Assembly (NCBI GenBank): GCA_012861695.1
Contig: JAAOOA010000357.1
Location: 38,501-102,500, forward strand
Length of the DNA: 64,000 nucleotides
Reading direction: 5' to 3'
DNA from: Trematomus loennbergii
Taxonomy: Eukaryota > Chordata > Actinopteri > Perciformes > Nototheniidae
Shown here piece after piece: positions 13,331 through 48,200 of this stretch. Below the pieces are notes generated by a model. That model was given only the letters and a program-made list of their open reading frames with translations. It was not told the origin of the DNA and searched no databases. Position 1 is the first letter of the stretch, and the number at the start of each line of letters is the position of its first letter. A program made the translations under genes and the position numbers.

Positions 13331-13797
13331 GTGTGTGTGTGTGTGTGTGGTCAGGGAAAGGATGTGACTCTGGAGGATTGTCATCAGTATGAAGATATTC
13401 AGGTTGGAGATGTTGACGCCTTCGCCAGAGAGCCGTTCATCCTGCGCTTCAGCTGTCCCTCCACAGGTACCTGCTTCTATAAATAATGTATTTGAACAAG
13501 AAAGAAAATGGTGCAAGATGTGGTGGTTTTAATGGGCTTCAATGGTGACATTTATCTCCTTAAGGGTCTAAATGTATTTTGGCTACACATGTCATGATAT
13601 ACCTATTATTGGAGCTGACGTTACACTCTTGCATACATTTATGGTATATGCATTAACACAGGTAAAAAGATCTGCAGTATTTTTTACATTTTTAACGAAA
13701 ATGTTAAAATGATTATTAATTATTATCTATCTATCTATCATCCCAGAAAAATAAAAGAGATGACACTTATAATGCATAAGGTTGAAGTGTGTGTGTG

Positions 13798-13844
<47 letters not shown>

Positions 13845-13868
13845 GTGGTGTGTGTGTGTGTGTGTGTG

Positions 13869-13901
<33 letters not shown>

Positions 13902-16900
13902 AGTGCTGAAGGACCTGGTTCTGATCCCGGTTCACACCAAACCTGATGACTCTCTGAAGGAACTGGACGAGCTGCACGACGTGGTCGACTCCATCAGGGA
14001 GAAGTGGGGAACTGATGTGAGTTTGATTTTGATAGAAAAATATCCCTGGTCTCCGGCTTGAGCTTCAATCTCAGGATCCATGTATTTGTGATCCTCTCCA
14101 GAATGGAAGTAGTCATCACATACAGAGCATCAACTAGTTCCTGAACAGTGTCCTTCACATGCTGATATCCAAGAGAGGGAGTTACACAGTCACAAGATGG
14201 AGGAATAGAAAGCAGTATTCAATGTTTACTTCAGATTAGCTCCACGTCAGAAATGATCATGCTTGTCATATGTCTCTCTCCATAGAGGCTGAATCATCAT
14301 GTTAATCACATAGCTATCATATGCCTAAAACAGTCCTGATGCTCTTCTAGGTAATCATACATCCTGTCATGTTCACAGCTACAGTTGGGATACCTTTGTT
14401 ATCATGTTACTCTCATATTGGAAGAGGACATTCAGGATGTTCACAACAATATTAAACTCTGAGAGAAAGTGCCACGTACATTTCAATATTACAGGATGTT
14501 CGTTGTGTTCATAACTCTAAATGTACACTCAGAGGAGCATTTTTTGTACCTCTTTTGCATAATTTAAATGAAATTTAAAACCCCCGGTTTTATCATTATT
14601 TTGCAGCAAACATTGTCTCAAAATTATTTTAGAAGAATTAGCTAATATACCAGGATATTACCATTTTAATTTTCTGTTAAACCTTAGTCATTATGAAGAA
14701 TACAGGGAGTTTTCCTTCTGTACGGCAGATGTTTCAAGTCTGCTGTCTGACATTTCAGCCTTTAAACACTTTATGGTTGTTTTGCATTTGAATGATTAAA
14801 GATATGTAAATGCAGCTCTCGCTGTGATAAAAGTGAAAGACTGTTGTTTGTTTTAGTTTTCCTTAGGCCACATTTACACGAGAACGAAACTGCTTGTATC
14901 TGCATAGCATAGTTTTCTTGCGTATAGCCCTATTATTTACACGAGGCCGTAACAAACGGACCCCACAAACGATAACGGGTCCCTAGGTGGATAGATTTGC
15001 AAACGAAACGCTCTGGGGGGTCAAACGAGTCCGTGTAATCGCCTCTATACGAATATTTCCTGAAAAATAACGATAGCCCCCCTCTCTCCTGCTCACTGCT
15101 GTAGCATGGCCAGTAGCTACTGTCAGTAGCTACTGCTAGTGCTACTGCTACTGACCATGCTACAGATGTTAGTGCAACATCTACAGCTCCTCTACCACAA
15201 CCATCAGCAACAAGTGGACATGGAGAATTACATGAACTACATGTTGCTAAATCCACCGCGGGGCATAAACAGAAGGGTAGCCATGGCAACATTGCTGCGG
15301 GGCTGCTCCGGGGTCTTCTTTGCTGCTTTTGGTGTATTTTGTGGCAGAAGTTACAGCGCCACTTACAGTCCCGGCATATGTACTACAGCGTGTCCAGCGC
15401 TTTCGAGTGGAAGTACAGCGCCACTTACAGTCCCGGCATATGTACTACAGCGTGTCCAGCGCTTTCGAGTGGAAGTACAGCGCCACTTACAGTCCCGGCA
15501 TATGTACTACAGCGTTTCCAGCGGTCTCGTTTGAACAGACACGTTAAATGAAACGAATGCATGTGAACGGAAGACTTTTTTGAAAACGCATACTGTGCAT
15601 AAACGCAAACGTTCCCGTGTAAAAGCAGCCTTAATCAGAAGGAGATTTGTTAATTTTTAACAGGTGGATAGTTTAGTTGTACTTTAGAAAATGTCACCTA
15701 CAGTACTATACTATTACTTTACTGGAGTATTTCTAATTTCTGATGCTTTTTACTTCTGACCTCTACATCTAAAAATATGTTATCATAATACAAAATTATT
15801 TTAGTTAACTAGATTTATTTGACAATTAGTAACTTCTTACATTTTACATGTTTATACTATGATGATGCAGCGCTGTACTAGAAGAGGTTATATAATTGGC
15901 TCATTATCCACATACTACAACATTAAAACGTATTTGTGAGGTTAAAAAAATAACAATAATAAACGTTCTGTGGTAATATTACACAATATTTCTGCAAAAT
16001 GAGTACTTTTACGTTTGATACTTTAAGTACTGATAAAATACTGTTTATGATGTTGTCATTTCTTCTGCAGAACATTATGATTCTGGGAGATTTTAATGCC
16101 GATGGACGTTACCTCTCCAAGAAGAAGAAGGACACGATCCGTATCTCCTCCGCTCCTTATCATTGGCTGATAGACGATGATGTCGACACCACGAGTAGCA
16201 ACAATAATGACCACACCTACGACAGGTAATACACATTTCGTTATTACAGTTTATTCCAAGTTTTTGTGTATGTTAAAAAAAGTCATTTTTTCCCACACAA
16301 CACAATGATATGTTTTAATTGACATCTTGCTGTGTAGCCCTGTATTACAAGATACACTGCAAAAATTGAACAGGGACTTTAATGAAATGTATTATGTCCA
16401 CAGATAACACATATTTGTATAAGGTTAGTTGAAAGCAATAATATTAAGTAGAACCTATTGTTTTTTTTATTTGAACTTAATCTTATTGTTTTCAAGTAAC
16501 CTAATACAATTATGTGTTATCGGTTTACATAATATATTTGTTTAAGTCAACATTTACATTTTTTTTCAGTGTAGGTAGATGTTTTTGAACTGGGTTGGCA
16601 GTCTTAAAGACACAGCTCCAAGTTAACCAGATACAACACACACACCTTTCATTCAGACTTTGTAGACTGTTGCCGTGAAGGTAAGGTACGTTTATTTATC
16701 TAGCACATTTTCAGACACAGAGGCAATTCAAAGTGCTTTACATCAACATTAACACACAATAGGAAGACAAACGAAAAAAACCAATAAATAAACACAATGG
16801 AATAACAGATTCATATAAACCATGCATAAAAGAGATACAGAATAGTTTAAAAACAACATTGTAAATACAATAGGTGTTGCAAGAAGTGTAGGGATACAAC

Positions 16901-17740
16901 AAGTTAAATTACCTCTGGGTAAGCAGCTGTAAAAAGTGTTAAAGAGAACATGAAACTCTGTTATGTTTGAATCCTTGTCCGTGCAGAAAAGCTTTTTTAA
17001 TATCCAAAGACAATCTCTGGACTTGAATCTTGATATTCCACCACACACAGGATCGTGGTGTTCGGGAGAGCATGCTAAAAGCCATTGTAACCGGATCAGC
17101 CAAACCCTTCAACTTCCTCCAGAGAGAGTTCCACCTGACGGACGAAGAAGTGAGACTCATCGACAGATTACTGAGATTACAGATTACTGAGCATGGTGGT
17201 TATTAAACCTTTACTTCTGTCCCAGACTCTGAGTGTCAGTGATCACTACCCCGTGGAGGTGGAGCTGAAGCAGAAAGCAGCGAGAAAAAGGAAAAGAAAG
17301 GCACCACCCGCCAAAGGACAAACTCACAAGAAAGGTAACGTTTGTTTTATTGACATCAGTGCCTTTTGGATATTGTATTTTTTATGTGTAACAGTCTTTG
17401 TTTTAGGTCTGACGTGACTTTGCAATCACAGTGTTTACATATCTTCTTCTTAGACGTCATAAAAATGCATTTCCTTTGGTGTTAAAATACTTTTTTTTAA
17501 ACTGTCTTCTCTTTCATTTCTAAATGAACCGTTACAGGACCACAGAAGAAGAAGGCAAAGCTGGTGGCACCACAGAAGAAGAAGGCAAAGCTGGTGGCAC
17601 CACAGAAGAAGAAGAAGAAGGCAGATCCGGTAGCACCACAGAAGAAGAAGAAGGCAGATCCGGTAGCACCACAGAAGAAGAAGAAGCCATCGAAACACAC
17701 CGACCAAGAGGAGACGTTTAGACAAATGAACAACAAATAG
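11529..17740 (+). CDS. DNase I-family endonuclease, tandem copy B with repeated Lys-rich tail (dnase1l4-like)
   Basis: Paralogue of the upstream DNase gene, same orientation and exon plan. Exons: 11529-11610, 11708-11801, 13080-13165, 13355-13466, 13904-14016, 16071-16225, 17051-17149, 17226-17334 and 17538-17740. Active-site signatures are present: [41 protein letters not shown] and [10 protein letters not shown]. No signal peptide. The last exon encodes five tandem units of the type [10 protein letters not shown] / [11 protein letters not shown], a very basic, histone H1-like tail probably used for nuclear import or chromatin binding (inference). Frame breaks: one surplus A in exon 1 (A run near 11555); one base short in exon 2 (end), exon 3 (near 13091), exon 4 (near 13358) and exon 7 (G run near 17065). 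After repair the phases fit and the protein is about 351 aa. Exon 6 is unusually similar to copy A. Probably a real gene with assembly errors. Confidence 0.85.
12493..12964. repeat. (GGTT/GATT)n tetranucleotide array in DNase B intron 2
   Basis: About 470 bp of TTGG repeats with TTGA variants, 115-120 units. The minus strand reads as a long Asn-Gln-Pro-Thr open frame (12370-12999) that is purely repeat-derived. Confidence 0.95.
13240..13349. repeat. (TG)n tract abutting the exon 4 acceptor of DNase B
   Basis: The TG run ends 5 bp before the exon that starts at 13355, replacing the usual pyrimidine tract with a GU-rich one in the transcript. Confidence 0.9.
13789..13903. repeat. (TG)n tract abutting the exon 5 acceptor of DNase B
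   Basis: TG repeats with a few TTG slips run directly into the CAG acceptor of the exon starting at 13904. The same arrangement, shorter, is seen in copy A. Confidence 0.9.
14866..15630. mobile_element. Harbinger-like element with TTA target duplication
   Basis: The ends are imperfect inverted repeats: left GGCCACATTTACACGAGAAC; right, reverse-complemented, GGCTGCTTTTACACGGGAAC. Both sides carry TTA (14863-14865 and 15631-15633), the 3-bp duplication usual for PIF/Harbinger elements. The inside has a hairpin-forming run at about 15100-15170 and a short open frame (15139-15534) shared with the copy at 58.6 kb. No full transposase. It lies in DNase B intron 5. Confidence 0.65.
15352..15537. 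repeat. Three tandem copies of a 62-bp unit inside the Harbinger-like element
   Basis: The unit beginning 'tacagcgccacttacagtcc' starts at 15352, 15414 and 15476, an exact 62-bp period; the third unit ends in the sequence found in the single-unit copy at 59525-59585. The amplification is therefore specific to this insertion. Confidence 0.85.
17538..17740 (+). CDS. Terminal exon of DNase B: tandem-repeat-coded Lys-rich tail
   Basis: After the acceptor at 17536-17537 the in-frame units are two of 30 bp, one of 36, one of 33 and a final partial one. Each opens with CCA CAG and three to five AAG codons, followed by GCA AAG CTG GTG GCA or GCA GAT CCG GTA GCA. Unit lengths are all multiples of three, so expansion kept the frame. 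The equivalent exon of copy A has one such block. Stop TAG at 17738-17740. Confidence 0.8.
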
Positions 17741-18236
17741 ACTTTCAGACATCATTTTGTCTTCCTTATTTTAAATATTCTTCACATTTAAATAACCTCA
17801 TTGAGGAAGAAAGACTCCATCTACTCAAAAATGTGATTTAATTATTTCTCTGATGTGTTTTAGCTTCCCTGTGCAGAAAGCTTAGTTTTTGGTGGTGGAG
17901 GCCAAACACGGAGCAAAAAGAGAGAACATTTGACTTGGACAAAAATACTCCTAATGAATGATTGTCTTGCTCTGTAACTGCTCGATGAAGGTATAAGAAA
18001 CTAGTCATATCAACTTAAAATGTGATTATATGTCAGTGTTTATGTCTTAGCCCTCCACCAAGTCCAACCCTACCAAAGCTCAATTCAATCATTCATGTGC
18101 AATATCATATTTCGATGTAACTATTGATATGATCTATTTAAGTTTTTACCTGTTTATGATATCATGCCTTTAGTTTGACTTGTAGTTGCACTGTTCCTTT
18201 AATGCTGTAACACTGCACATTACCCCACTGTGGAAT

Positions 18237-18242
18237 AATAAA
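18237..18242 (+). promoter_or_regulatory. Candidate polyadenylation signal of DNase B
   Basis: AATAAA about 500 bp after the stop codon, followed within 25 bp by a T/G-rich stretch. No other gene lies between. Confidence 0.5.
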
Positions 18243-18536
18243 AGATGATCTTATCTCAAAGTTTGTTCTGATTGTTTCTAAGTGATTAGCAGGAGTTGAA
18301 TTTGCCACAGAGGTCTCTCCATCTCCACAACAAACAGACCTGGTGATCAAAACCCCGTAAAAACAGTGAATGAAGAAGTTTGACGTAAGAAAACTGATTC
18401 TTCTGCATGCTGTTCGGCTGTCGCTAACTTTAGCTCAGCTTGTTTCTCGGATATCTTCAGAACCAGACGTCCCATCACTGAAAACTTAAAAGCACCAAGA
18501 TGTAAAAAGTGTAAGGTAAAAAGGTGAATAAAAAGT

Positions 18537-19123
18537 CTTCTACTTTTACTCAAGTACAAGATCTGAGTACTTCTACTTTTACTCAAGTACAAGATCTGAG
18601 TACTTCTACTTTTACTCAAGTACCAGATCTGAGTACTTCTACTTTTACTCAAGTACAAGATCTGAGTACTTCTACTTTTACTCAAGTACAAGATCTGAGT
18701 ACTTCTACTTTTACTCAAGAACAAGATCTCAGTACTTCTACTTTTACTCAAGTACAAGATCTGAGTACTTCTACTTTTACTCAAGTACAAGATCTGAGTA
18801 CTTCTACTTTTACTCAAGTACAAGATCTGAGTACTTCTACTTTTACTCAAGAACAAGATCTGAGTACTTCTACTTTTACTCAAGAACAAGATCTGAGTAC
18901 TTCTACTTTTACTCAAGAACAAGATCTGAGTACTTCTACTTTTACTCAAGAACAAGATCTGAGTACTTCTACTTTTACTCAAGTACAAGACCTGAGTACT
19001 TCTACTTTTACTCAAGTACAAGATCTGAGTACTTCTACTTTTACTCAAGTACACGATCTGAGTACTTCTACTCAAGTACACGATCTGAGTACTTCTACTC
19101 AAGTACACGATCTGAGTACTTCT
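18537..19123. repeat. 33-bp minisatellite upstream of the keratin gene
   Basis: About 17 copies of a 33-bp unit ('acttctacttttactcaagt' + 'acaagatctgagt') with AAGTACAAG/AAGAACAAG variants, then three short 21-bp units at the right end. Because the unit is a multiple of three it leaves long frames open on both strands (18524-19138 and 18347-19201), which are not genes. The unit resembles the 'actcaagtaaaagtac' module of teleost interspersed elements. Confidence 0.95.
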
Positions 19124-19766
19124 CCCACTTCTGGTTAAATGTCTGTTTCCTTGTTTTTTGTCATTGTTGATGCTGCAGATAGAGTTGCTGTGATGCAACA
19201 TTTCAGACTACGTATTGTTGTATCATATCATGTTCATATAAATGACCTGATTGGGCTGGTTTTAAAACCTAAAGTAGGATGAAATACAATCACACAGACA
19301 CATCACCTCTCATGGTTAACTGACCAGAGGCAGTACGGCTGAAATAAAGAGTCAAACAAACACAAGTAGATCAGCTTTTCTCCAAAAAAGACTGCACTTC
19401 TGTTTTTTTAAAGGTTCAGTTATGGATTGTTTTTGCATGAATAGGCTTCGTCCTCCAGCAGAACGAACAGGTAGCTTCTTGACATTTTCCCTGAAAGTCA
19501 GATATTTGACACCCGCCTCCTCCTCCTTCGGGAGAGGATTGAAAAGGCACGAGACACCTGAGACAGCTCACTGTGGCTGGACATCTTACACTGACTGGTC
19601 CACTTCTTTTGACTACCATTTTCTGCAAGTCTTCTTCTTCTGCATTTGATCCTAAACCTCTACATCTTCTATTTTCTTAGTCTTTGCACAACCTGCCTCT
19701 CTGCTTCCTTTCAATCCACCCTCCTGTCTCCATCTTTCTCTCAGTCTCAGCTCCTCTCCCTCCACG

Positions 19767-42161
<22,395 letters not shown>

Positions 42162-42177
42162 GAACACATACACATAC

Positions 42178-42195
42178 GCGCACACACACACCACA

Positions 42196-42253
<58 letters not shown>

Positions 42254-42266
42254 ACACACACACACA

Positions 42267-42342
<76 letters not shown>
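42178..42342. repeat. (CA)n microsatellite in the keratin 3' UTR
   Basis: Starts 17 bp after the TAA stop and runs about 165 bp with CCACAC slips. It lies upstream of the polyadenylation signal, so it should be in the mature mRNA. Confidence 0.9.
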
Positions 42343-42345
<3 letters not shown>

Positions 42346-42789
42346 ACTTACTCACTTCATTGGCAGATCTTTCTAAGTTTGTGAGGGTGCAGGTTAATAA
42401 TTACTAACTTTCTGTAGAACAATTACAATCATTTTAACATGAAGAATTAAGTGGAAATAGTTTTTTTGATATAATTAACTACATGTTTGTTTTGTGTGTT
42501 GGGTACCATTTTAATCAGACTTTAGTTGTATGCAGCACCATCAGGGCTTTCACCTCCTTGGGTTATTAAACAATGTAATAAACTGCATGCAATTAATTAA
42601 TCTGTGTGAGATTATAAAAGAAATTGTGTAGATTTTGAGGATATCTGATTAGAAGTGTGCTGTTTTTGTTTCTCTACTTTTGCTGATTATATTCATAAAT
42701 TGTACTCAATGTTGTTATACAATAATCTAGTAGTGTTAATCTACAAATGTAATCACTGGGTTTACGTTTCTTTTTAACTTTCCTGATTA

Positions 42790-42795
42790 AATAAA
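42790..42795 (+). promoter_or_regulatory. Polyadenylation signal of the keratin gene
   Basis: AATAAA about 630 bp after the stop codon, followed by a T-rich, GT-containing stretch (42815-42835). Confidence 0.6.
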
Positions 42796-42839
42796 ATCGA
42801 CAAAAAACGAAATATATGGTGTTTCTTCTTTCTTGCATT

Positions 42840-43080
42840 TTTAAGGTTCCTTCGGGGTTTTCCCTCTCCTGTAGTGTGTTTAGAGGTTTTAGTGCATGAA
42901 AATGGTTTGCAAAGGATAAAATCCCTGTGTTCCTGGAGTTTATCTCCCCCCTGACTGAAACAGCTGCATTGGAGTCCTTTATTTACTTCTGGTTTCAGAC
43001 AGAGGGTGAAAAGAGGTGGTACAGCACAGGCAGTATGAGAAAAATAAAGAGCTTTTTGAACATTAAAGCCTGAAACGCCT
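42840..43080. mobile_element. Dispersed repeat between the keratin gene and rbl1
   Basis: Carries both blocks of the family described at 4945-5065: 'ggggttttccctctcctgta' with 'aatggtttgcaaagg', then 'cagacagagggtgaaaagag' and 'aataaagagctttttgaaca'. Confidence 0.55.
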
Positions 43081-43254
43081 CCCTTTATTAAAAAAGAAAG
43101 AAAAAATAAGTAAGTGTTTCCGGTGCGGAACCCGTAGTCAGCATCGGTCGCTAAGTAACGGTTGGCTGGTTGCACGTGATCAGTAGAAGGCAGGGGATTG
43201 GTCTACAACAGCTCTCTAGACGCGACGCTTTACCCTCGCCCACCTCACCTTCTG

Positions 43255-43259
43255 ATTGG
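43255..43259 (-). promoter_or_regulatory. Inverted CCAAT box of the rbl1 promoter
   Basis: ATTGG about 145 bp upstream of the rbl1 start codon and 15 bp upstream of an E2F site; NF-Y box plus E2F is a common pairing in cell-cycle promoters. Functional use is inferred. Confidence 0.5.
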
Positions 43260-43273
43260 TCGATGCCGGCGGA

Positions 43274-43284
43274 TTTCGCGCCAA
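43274..43284 (+). promoter_or_regulatory. E2F site of the rbl1 promoter
   Basis: TTTCGCGCCAA matches the E2F/DP consensus TTTSSCGC. It lies 118 bp upstream of the start codon in GC-richer sequence. p107 genes are known E2F targets that are repressed in G0/G1, so the site fits the gene. A GGAAGT ETS-like word follows at 43311-43316. Confidence 0.65.
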
Positions 43285-43401
43285 CGCAGGGCATTGTGGG
43301 TATGGTAAGCGGAAGTGCTTCGGGACGTCGTGGTAGAGAAGCGAGTTGTTGTCGTGTTTTGTTGTTTTGGGGTTTTTTATTGGAGTTTTTTTTTTTTACC
43401 G

Positions 43402-45228
43402 ATGCGGGGCGAAGAGTCGTCCGATTCTGAGTCGGGCAGGATGGAGGAGACTCGGTTCGGAGGAGCCTGGAGACTCTGTGCCAGGAACTGAACATGGACG
43501 AGCAGACAGCCGCAGAAACACTGGAGAACTTCACTGCCATCTGGAACACATACACCCTGGAGGTCAGTAATGTCCTCTCAATAACCTCTGTGGATATTTA
43601 AAGACCCCATTTTAGTGTGTAAAACTCAGGGCTACAGAGTTAGTGAATTACCCGTCACTTTTATCCTGCTGTAAAGTAAACAGAGAGATCCGCGTGGGAC
43701 ATAAACACTGGTTAAAGGGCTTCGACTGACCATTGTTGTCATGTCTAATCTCTTTATTTATATCTACTTAATAACGTTAAATCATGTATTCAGTGGTTCT
43801 TAACTACTCTACTTAAATACAACTTTCAGGAAGTTGTACTTGACTTGTGTATTTTCTATGTTGTGACACTTAATACACTATATTATAATAGATTTGAGTG
43901 TAATAATGCAGTCACTATATGTAAACGTAGCTACTTTGCAGATTCAGATTAATGATAAATAATATTCATCTCAACAAATACATTAGGATTTAAGATAATA
44001 ATGCACACTTTGGCATTTTTACCTACTTAATAATGTTACTTGTACCCCTTTGGCTCACTGTAGTTATAAGATTGCAGATTAATGAAACCAGATATAAATC
44101 AACAAAACATAAGAATGATTCAATATTACTAACGTTCACAGTCACTGGGTTTTCATTTACTTAATAATATGTTAAATAATGTTTTTAATTGGGGTTTATA
44201 ATAACTACAGGTACTCAACAACTGTATACTTCTCCTCGAATTTCTTTACACTTCAGAGACAATTATTGTACACTACTAACTTTCGTTATTTTGCAGCTTA
44301 ATAATGCTAATATAATAAAACACGATGATTTACTGACACATTGCTAACGTCTACAGTGCAGCCTGGTCACAAACACTTATGAATGCTTTCACTATCTAAT
44401 CTTTATATTTTAATCTAAAGGCGTTCACTTTCTGTGATATGAATTTAGCAAAACCACAAGCCTCTTTTTATTAAAAGCATTTATAACAAAGCTCTTTTCT
44501 AATAGGGCTGCCATTTATCTTCGTTATTGATTCATCTGATTAAGGATAATATGAAATGGGAAATCTGGCAACACAGTGCCAGGGATTCAATGATCAAATG
44601 ACTTTACTAACACTTCATCACAACTCCTCTCCGTAGGGTTTGAAATGAGGGGGATATATGGCACTAAATGCCAGCTAACATCTGATTTGGTCCTGTGTAA
44701 TTCTACAAAGTGACATTTACCAGTTTGATATTCCTAACAATTAATTAGACACTAGTGGTGACAAGGAACCAATTTTGATTAAGAACGTGGTCATGCTTTT
44801 TCCTTTATCATCTCCTTTTTAAAACTGATGGTCTGATATCTGATAGGTCTTATTATGATCTGTATTTCGTTAAGAGTCTCTTTTCTAGTCATTAATCAAA
44901 TTTAGCAGAACTATAAGTCACGGGGTTGTTGTTATTCTGTGGTCTTAAAAATTTAGCTGCTTTCTGTGTGTGGTGGTGTGGTAGTGGATTATTGTATAGT
45001 GTTCATATTGTTGCATCGACTCACTTGTCTTGTGTCTTATCTTTCTGAGATAAATCATTATTTATTTTATTTTTATTATCCTACCGTTTACCTCCTTGTG
45101 TCTCTTAACCTGTTAAAATGTTATATTTAGCTGGGTGTATCTGTAAAGGTCTTAACATCTGATCTGAGGTGATTTTTCTAACAATAGGTGACTGGAGAGC
45201 TCCTGTTTATATCTTGCATAACGCTTGA

Positions 45229-45268
<40 letters not shown>

Positions 45269-48200
45269 GGGGAGGTGGTGCACTGGTTGGCCTGCTCTCT
45301 GTACGCTGCCTGCAGGAAGGGCTCCACTCCCACCGTGGGTAAAGGACTGATGGAGGGAAACTGCGTGTCTCTCACCAGGATCCTCCGCACCGCCAAACTC
45401 AGGTGAGTCTCTGCCGTACCTGATGTTAAAGACATGAAAAACATCTGGAAAATCACACAACACATACCATATAAACCCTTCAGTTTAGTTTAGTTGTTTT
45501 ATTTATTTTATTTACAGTGTGAGAAAAAGTTTTTAGAGAGTACTTGTCCATGGACAAGTGAGTTTGGCAATTTACTTGTCCGAATACATTTTTCACTTGT
45601 CCAGAATGGACAAAAATTGGGGCCACTGGAATCTTCTTCTTCGCCAACGTATTTTACTTTTCCCCACGATTTTTACGTCACCGCTAACGTAAGTGAGCGG
45701 TAAGATTTTACTGCATCACACATAGGGTTGGGTATAGTTTGGATTTTAACGATTCCGGTTCTGCTTTTCGATTCCGGTTATTTTCGGTTCTCGATTCCGG
45801 TTCTTTGAGAGGGTAAAAATAAGTCCCATGACAAACTGGGAGAAAAACATATTTATGAAAACATTAAGTCAAATCTGTATTCCTATTTAGAAATCACTTC
45901 AGACTGTTTAATTTCTTACGGTTATTGAATACAATTATATAAAAATAATCTCTGCATTGTTTAGTTAGTTCATGTGGTGCAGTTTGAGAATGTACAATTG
46001 GCCCAGTCTCCTCTGATGTTACACTGCAACCTGCCTGTGAGACAGAGTCCAACCACACATGTCCAACACATAGGCCTAATAATAATAATACATTATATTT
46101 ATAGCCTATAGGCCTAGCGCTTTTCTACAACTCAAAGACGCTTGCATGCTTACACATGTCCTGCAATACACATGCTGCAGCTGCCCAGCTGCTCACTGTT
46201 TGTAAAAGTAAATAAATACTATTTTCATTTCAATAATGTATTTTCTATACCCTGCTTCATAAACAATACTGACATCCCTGTGCTCCTCCGAGTCTGGGGG
46301 TCGGGGGATGTGAGGACAGCGCGAGGACACAGACAGGGAGGCTGATTTACTTCATAAAGGAAATGGCGTCAATATTAACAACATAGGAGCTAAAACGCTT
46401 AATAACCTTCATTACGTGTTAAAGAAAGAACATAAGAAAGTTTGACAAAGATTAGGCTGTTAAACGGGCAGCGGGTCTGCTGTGTGTAGAAAGAGAGAGG
46501 GAGAGAGAGAACTGCACCGTGCAGCGATCAGATGATCCGGAGCAGAGAGAGAGCTGCGGTCCGCGGGGCTCGGCCTCCTGTCCTCAGAACTCTATTAATC
46601 CCGGTACCGGACAATTGTTATTTGTTCCTACTCGGAACCGAGTTTTGCTTCCCAACCCTGCCACTGTGCTACACTTCCCGCCCCGCCCCGCCCCCGTCTA
46701 ACAGTACAGAAAGCGGCGAGATGCATTTCCTTAGGAATCGACAAGCAGAACCGAAACTAACATTTCTAAACGAACAATGGCGGACACGGACAATTTGCGA
46801 ATGAGTTCTGCATTTTGTAAACTGAGTTTATCAATAATTTGTCAATAAATGAGGGCTAAAAACGTCACTTGTCCGCTGCAAGTCAATTGAAAGATCTACT
46901 GTCCGATTGTAAATAACACGTCCCGGGCGGTGGGACGGTACTTTTTCGCACGGTTTATCGTGTCGTGGACAGTCCCCATTGGCTTTAGCCAACATTGCTC
47001 ATTTCCAGCTGTTGTCCCCAGATAATAGACACCTTTTTAAAATCACAATACATCAACAGCATTAGTTATAAAGAAAGGATAAAAGAGAAGAATAAAATGC
47101 AAACAACACACGTTACTACATACATGTCACATATAGCACATCACAATCACATGACAGAAAGGAGGGGTCCATGATCACAACATGTGACACACACACATAT
47201 CCAACACAGACGGGTGCAGGTGTAGTTCTCAGTGAACCGTGTAAAGCAGTTATATTTGATCATGTAATATGAGGAGGCATCTGAAGTTCAGCTTAAGTTA
47301 ACGTCTTGTTAGTTTTCGCCAAAATAATGTTTTTATTCACAATTTAATACTATTAATGTGTAAAAAATTACTGGTTGCGTTTGTCTATCTCAGAACAAGG
47401 ATTGTGGATTTTACTGATACTGCAACTATTATATTTATTAAGGATTTAATAACAGGCTTTCTTATCTCATCACCCTTTATTTGTATTGCCTTTATTTAAA
47501 TTGTAAACAATGTAATTTTACGCATTTCCAATGTAAATATGAAACTGATTTGCTGCCTCGAGTGCTTATAACTAATTATCAACCATTTGTACCTATTGTT
47601 TGGATAAAATATACAGCCTTACATTTCATAAAACCTTTAGACATTCAATAAAATACACATCACATACTACATTATAAGAGTACACGCATATATAAACGTA
47701 AACACCGTGGCAATTTAAAGTCTTCACATGTTTATAAATGTAGCCCTGAGGGTCTAAAAGTTTCCAGACAAACTTGAAATCATTGACTGTCTTTTTTTAT
47801 TCAAGCCACGCATATTAAGCTCTTTAATTCCTCGCAGGAAGGCTGCATCGTTATTTAAAACTTTATCTAAATCACAATATGGAAATACTGTGGCGGTGTA
47901 GAGACTCCCGACCTACAAACAGTATATTTGTTTTGTACAGATCCTCTTAATGGGGTTAAGGGTTATGACGCAATCATGATATTTAATTACATGTTTCAGT
48001 GATAATGTAACTAATGTTTAAAACAAAATGATCACTCTCTAATGTCTCGAACAATATCGCAATTGCAATATTGGACTAAATAATCACAGCTCGTTTTCTT
48101 TCTCGCTGTGCATTTCAAAGCAGCATTAAGGAGGGGTTTAATGAGTTGTGTTTGTGGGATGATATTTCTGTAGTTTTTAGTTGTGATGTTTGGCTTCTGT

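Noticed and set aside
17450..17755. Leu/Phe-rich minus-strand frame that looks like a membrane protein
   Set aside because: It is the antisense of the Lys-rich AAG repeats in the last exon of DNase B, which has splice sites and family context on the plus strand.
18347..19201. 284- and 204-codon open frames on opposite strands
   Set aside because: Both are translations of the 33-bp minisatellite; no start context, domain or splice support.
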